Source of the DNA: Peptococcaceae bacterium UBA2264 | GTDB lineage: Bacteria > Bacillota > Desulfitobacteriia > Desulfitobacteriales > Desulfitobacteriaceae | NCBI GenBank assembly: GCA_002347475.1 | Contig: DDXI01000169.1 | Location: 1 to 44,515 of the forward strand | Direction of reading: 5' to 3' | DNA length: 44,515 bases | In this document: piece by piece, positions 41,932-44,515 of the stretch | How the letters are laid out: every line of letters starts with the position of its first letter | Position numbering within the stretch: the first letter of the stretch is position 1 | Translations under genes and position numbers: made by a program | The notes under the pieces: model-generated | Database searches by the model: none | Told to the model about the DNA's origin: nothing | Seen by the model: the letters and a program-made list of their open reading frames with translations, nothing else

Positions 41932-41960
41932 TTGACTATCAATTATGAACTGCGAATTAT
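41932..41960 (+). promoter_or_regulatory. Candidate mreB promoter
   Basis: TTGACT (41932-41937), a 17-base spacer and AATTAT (41955-41960). Confidence 0.4.
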
Positions 41961-41978
41961 TAGGGTGGAGGTTGAAAA

Positions 41979-42995
41979 ATGTTCTTCAGTAAGGATTTAG
42001 GTATTGATTTGGGAACGGCAAATACTCTAGTTTTTGTCAGAAGCAAGGGGATTACTGTTCGGGAACCTTCTGTTGTGGCTATCGAAGTTGGCAAAAACAA
42101 CGTCTTGGCTGTGGGTGATAAAGCCAAAGAGATGATTGGACGTACTCCCAGTAATATTGTAGCCATCCGTCCTTTGAAAGATGGGGTAATTTCTGATTTT
42201 AATGTGACGCAAAAAATGCTGAAATATTTTATTTCCCGGGCTTTGGGTTCAGAGTCTCCTTTTGCCAGGCCGCGGGTAGTAATTAGTGTGCCTTCCGGTG
42301 TTACACCTGTTGAGGAACGGGCAGTTAAGGAAGCAGCCATGGCAGCCGGGGCTAAGGATCCGATTATTATGGAGGAACCCATGGCAGCAGCTATTGGGGC
42401 GGGATTGCCGGTAAGTGAACCGACGGGCAATATGATAGTGGATATTGGCGGAGGCACAACTGAGGTGGCTGTGATTTCCCTGGGAGGTATCGTCACGAGC
42501 CGTTCGATCAGGGTGGCAGGAGATGAGATGGATGATGCAATTGTCGCCCATATTAAACGCACTTATAATTTGATGATCGGTTATCGGACAGCTGAAGAGA
42601 TCAAGGAAAATATAGGTGCCGCTTATCAGACACCTAAAATGGTAACCTCTCAGGTCAGAGGCCGGGATTTGCTTACAGGTTTGCCTAAAACAATCGAAAT
42701 TACTGCAGAAGAAATTCAGGAGGCTTTGCAGGAACCGGTCATGGCGATCGTCGAGGCCGTAAAATACTGTCTGGAAAAGACTCCTCCCGAACTGGCAGCC
42801 GATATTATGGATCGCGGTGTTATGATGGCCGGCGGCGGTTCCCTGCTGCGTAATTTGGATAGACTTATTGCCGATCAGACCGGAATTTCAGTCCATCTGG
42901 CAGAAGATCCCCTCTCTTGTGTGGCTCTGGGAACAGGTGCTGTAATTGAAAATACAGAAGTTTTGCGAAAAATTGCTGCGCTTCAGAAGAACTAG
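41979..42995 (+). CDS. mreB: Rod-shape determining protein MreB
   Basis: This 338-residue bacterial actin has the phosphate-1 loop (IDLGTANTLV, about residue 8), phosphate-2 (VDIGGGTTEVAVIS, about 155) and adenosine motif (GGGSLLRNLD, about 285). It forms membrane-bound filaments that guide the elongasome. GGTGGAGG precedes the ATG. Confidence 0.97.
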   Translation: MFFSKDLGIDLGTANTLVFVRSKGITVREPSVVAIEVGKNNVLAVGDKAKEMIGRTPSNIVAIRPLKDGVISDFNVTQKMLKYFISRALGSESPFARPRVVISVPSGVTPVEERAVKEAAMAAGAKDPIIMEEPMAAAIGAGLPVSEPTGNMIVDIGGGTTEVAVISLGGIVTSRSIRVAGDEMDDAIVAHIKRTYNLMIGYRTAEEIKENIGAAYQTPKMVTSQVRGRDLLTGLPKTIEITAEEIQEALQEPVMAIVEAVKYCLEKTPPELAADIMDRGVMMAGGGSLLRNLDRLIADQTGISVHLAEDPLSCVALGTGAVIENTEVLRKIAALQKN

Positions 42996-43015
42996 AGGGC
43001 AGGGAGGAAATTTAG

Positions 43016-43882
43016 GTGGGGAGAAGGATGAATAAAACGGGAATTACTGTTCTCGTTTTCTTTCTGTTGCTGGCTGTTTTGGTTAGCATGCACCTGACAG
43101 AACTGGGCAAAAATTTCCCCAACCCGGTAGGTGAAACGATGCAGCTTGTCCTTAGTCCGGTAGAAAAAGCCTTGCTGAATTTCGGCAGTATCGTGAAAAA
43201 AAATACCAGGGCTTTATGGAACTTCTATACAGTAGAACAGGAAAATACCAGTTTACGGCAACAGGTTGATCAGTTAACCGGTGACAATCTGAAATTGAAG
43301 GAACAGGTTCTGGCCGGCATCCGTTTTGAAGAACTGGATCAGGGAATATTTCGCAGTCCCACACTCAACAGGTATGCCAAAGTGGGAGCAAGTGTTGTTA
43401 ACCGCAATCCTACTGCCTGGTATCAGACATTAACTGTAAACAGAGGCAGCCGGGATGGTGTAGCTGTCGGGGATCCGGTTATTGCCCAATTAGGCCTGGT
43501 AGGAAAAGTTATAACTACCTATGCAGCAACAGCAGAGATATTGTTGATTGCCGACAGTGAAGCTCAGGTTGGGGCTTTGGTCCGCAATGATTTGGGGGCG
43601 GCGACTTATGGTATTGTCCAGGGTACCTACAAGCACAGTTCGCGTCTGGCTGCTGAAGGAACATTTCAAATGTTATTTCGGCGGGAAGATGATGTCAATA
43701 TCTCTGATTTGGTTTTGACTTCCGGCCTGGGTGGAGTATATCCCAAGGATATTCCCATAGGCAAAATAAAGCAGATTTCCTTGGATAGCTCCGGACTTCT
43801 CAAAACAGCTTACATTGAACCGCTTGTTGATTTTGATTCCCTGGAAGAAGTCTTTATTGTCAAAGCCAATGGGGGATTATGA
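43016..43882 (+). CDS. mreC: Rod-shape determining protein MreC
   Basis: The 288-residue protein has one N-terminal membrane helix (about 7-25), a coiled coil (about 62-105) and the MreC beta-barrel region (VNRNPTAWYQTLTVNRGSRDGV). It links MreB to the penicillin-binding proteins outside the membrane. GTG 43016 (GGGAGG eight bases upstream) or ATG 43028 may start it. It overlaps mreD by four bases. Confidence 0.95.
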   Translation: MGRRMNKTGITVLVFFLLLAVLVSMHLTELGKNFPNPVGETMQLVLSPVEKALLNFGSIVKKNTRALWNFYTVEQENTSLRQQVDQLTGDNLKLKEQVLAGIRFEELDQGIFRSPTLNRYAKVGASVVNRNPTAWYQTLTVNRGSRDGVAVGDPVIAQLGLVGKVITTYAATAEILLIADSEAQVGALVRNDLGAATYGIVQGTYKHSSRLAAEGTFQMLFRREDDVNISDLVLTSGLGGVYPKDIPIGKIKQISLDSSGLLKTAYIEPLVDFDSLEEVFIVKANGGL

Positions 43883-44388
43883 TGCGTTATTTGCTTACTC
43901 TGATGATGCTGATAGCAAGCTTCATCTTGTCGGGTACAGTTTTTTATTATTGGGCCTGGTCCGGCATCAAACCGGATTTAGTCATGCTGCTGGTTATCTA
44001 CATAGCCTTGCACAGTCGCCAGTTGTCTGCCGTGCTGTGGGGTTTGGGTGCCGGTATTCTGGAGGATTTATATTTGGGTCATTTTATCGGAATGTACACC
44101 TTCACTTTAGTCGCAGCAGCATTATTGACTTACTGGCTGGCGCAGCGCTGGTACAGGGAGAATTTTCTTTTTATCATCCTTCTGGTTTTTGTTGTTTCTT
44201 TTACCGGTCAGCTGATTGTGGCCTTTTTAAGTCTGGGAGTGGGTCTGCATTGGTATTTGGGTAATATATTTGGGGTTGCGGCCGGGATTGCCATATACAA
44301 TGTGATTCTGGTTCCGGCCACTTATCCTTTCATTCACCGTTCTTTTCTGCATGGCTGGCTGCGCTATCGGCCTAAATATGAGAGATAA
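43879..44388 (+). CDS. mreD: Rod-shape determining protein MreD
   Basis: The 169-residue protein has five to six transmembrane helices and the MreD pattern (GIKPDLVMLLVIYIAL, then GLGAGILEDLYLG). It belongs to the elongasome with MreB and MreC. Its ATG overlaps the mreC stop (ATGA), giving translational coupling. Confidence 0.93.
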   Translation: MMRYLLTLMMLIASFILSGTVFYYWAWSGIKPDLVMLLVIYIALHSRQLSAVLWGLGAGILEDLYLGHFIGMYTFTLVAAALLTYWLAQRWYRENFLFIILLVFVVSFTGQLIVAFLSLGVGLHWYLGNIFGVAAGIAIYNVILVPATYPFIHRSFLHGWLRYRPKYER

Positions 44389-44453
44389 ACAGATACAGGG
44401 CACTCACTGATAAATCGAAATGGAGGAAGAGCGTCTGAACGCCGTGAAGATAA

Positions 44454-44515
44454 ATGGATGAGAAAGAACGAAAACCTTTTATCAAACGAATCTGGATCTT
44501 GCGTATCACTATAAT
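44454..44515 (+). CDS. Start of a probable penicillin-binding protein 2 (cut by window end)
   Basis: An open frame starts at ATG with an in-frame stop directly before it. It gives about 20 residues: a basic stretch (DEKERKPFIKR) running into a hydrophobic one (IWILRITI). The mreBCD position and N-terminal style fit PBP2 (mrdA), which commonly follows mreD in Firmicutes. The identity is inferred from context, because no catalytic motif is inside the window. The ribosome site is weak. Confidence 0.5.
   Translation, partial: MDEKERKPFIKRIWILRITI

Overview
The window looks like a chromosomal segment of an anaerobic, endospore-lineage Firmicute of class Clostridia, most like the Peptococcaceae/Desulfitobacteriaceae. 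Signs of this are a T-box leader on valS, both classes of c-di-GMP riboswitch, the redox repressor Rex, CWB2 cell-wall-binding proteins, a YtxH protein, DUF4321 next to maf-mreBCD, moderate GC, strong GGAGG ribosome sites and frequent TTG/GTG starts. No phage, insertion sequence, CRISPR array or rRNA is visible. The taxonomic placement is inference.

Bases 1-16400 are an accessory, cell-surface region. It opens with the 3' end of a secreted HYR/PxKF protein. Next come a PAS-GGDEF-HD-GYP c-di-GMP enzyme, a hotdog thioesterase, an EamA transporter with a His-rich tail, and a D-2-hydroxyacid dehydrogenase. A leftward operon follows, encoding a YknXYZ/MacAB-like exporter and a CWB2 surface protein. 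After it lie a 1028-residue CWB2 beta-propeller protein and a secreted transglutaminase-like protein. A c-di-GMP-II riboswitch fused to a terminator precedes the beta-propeller gene (predicted ON switch). Two complete c-di-GMP-I riboswitch-terminator units in series precede the transglutaminase-like gene (predicted OFF switches). This resembles the reciprocal adhesin/protease control known in Clostridioides difficile, but with a transglutaminase-fold enzyme in place of the metalloprotease. It is the most interesting system in the window.

Bases 16400-25900 hold phosphate uptake and metabolism: pstC-pstA-pstB-phoU leftward, ytxH, tRNA-Leu(UAG), pheA, a PstS-like lipoprotein, argF, and a GT28 glycosyltransferase paired with a polysaccharide deacetylase.

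Bases 26000-44515 are core genome: tig, clpX (no clpP between them), lon, engB, T-box-valS, folC, a DUF47-pit phosphate transporter pair with Pho-box-like repeats, rex, a citramalate synthase gene behind an unclassified terminator-bearing leader, a DUF4321 protein, maf, mreB-mreC-mreD and the first codons of what is probably a penicillin-binding protein 2 gene.
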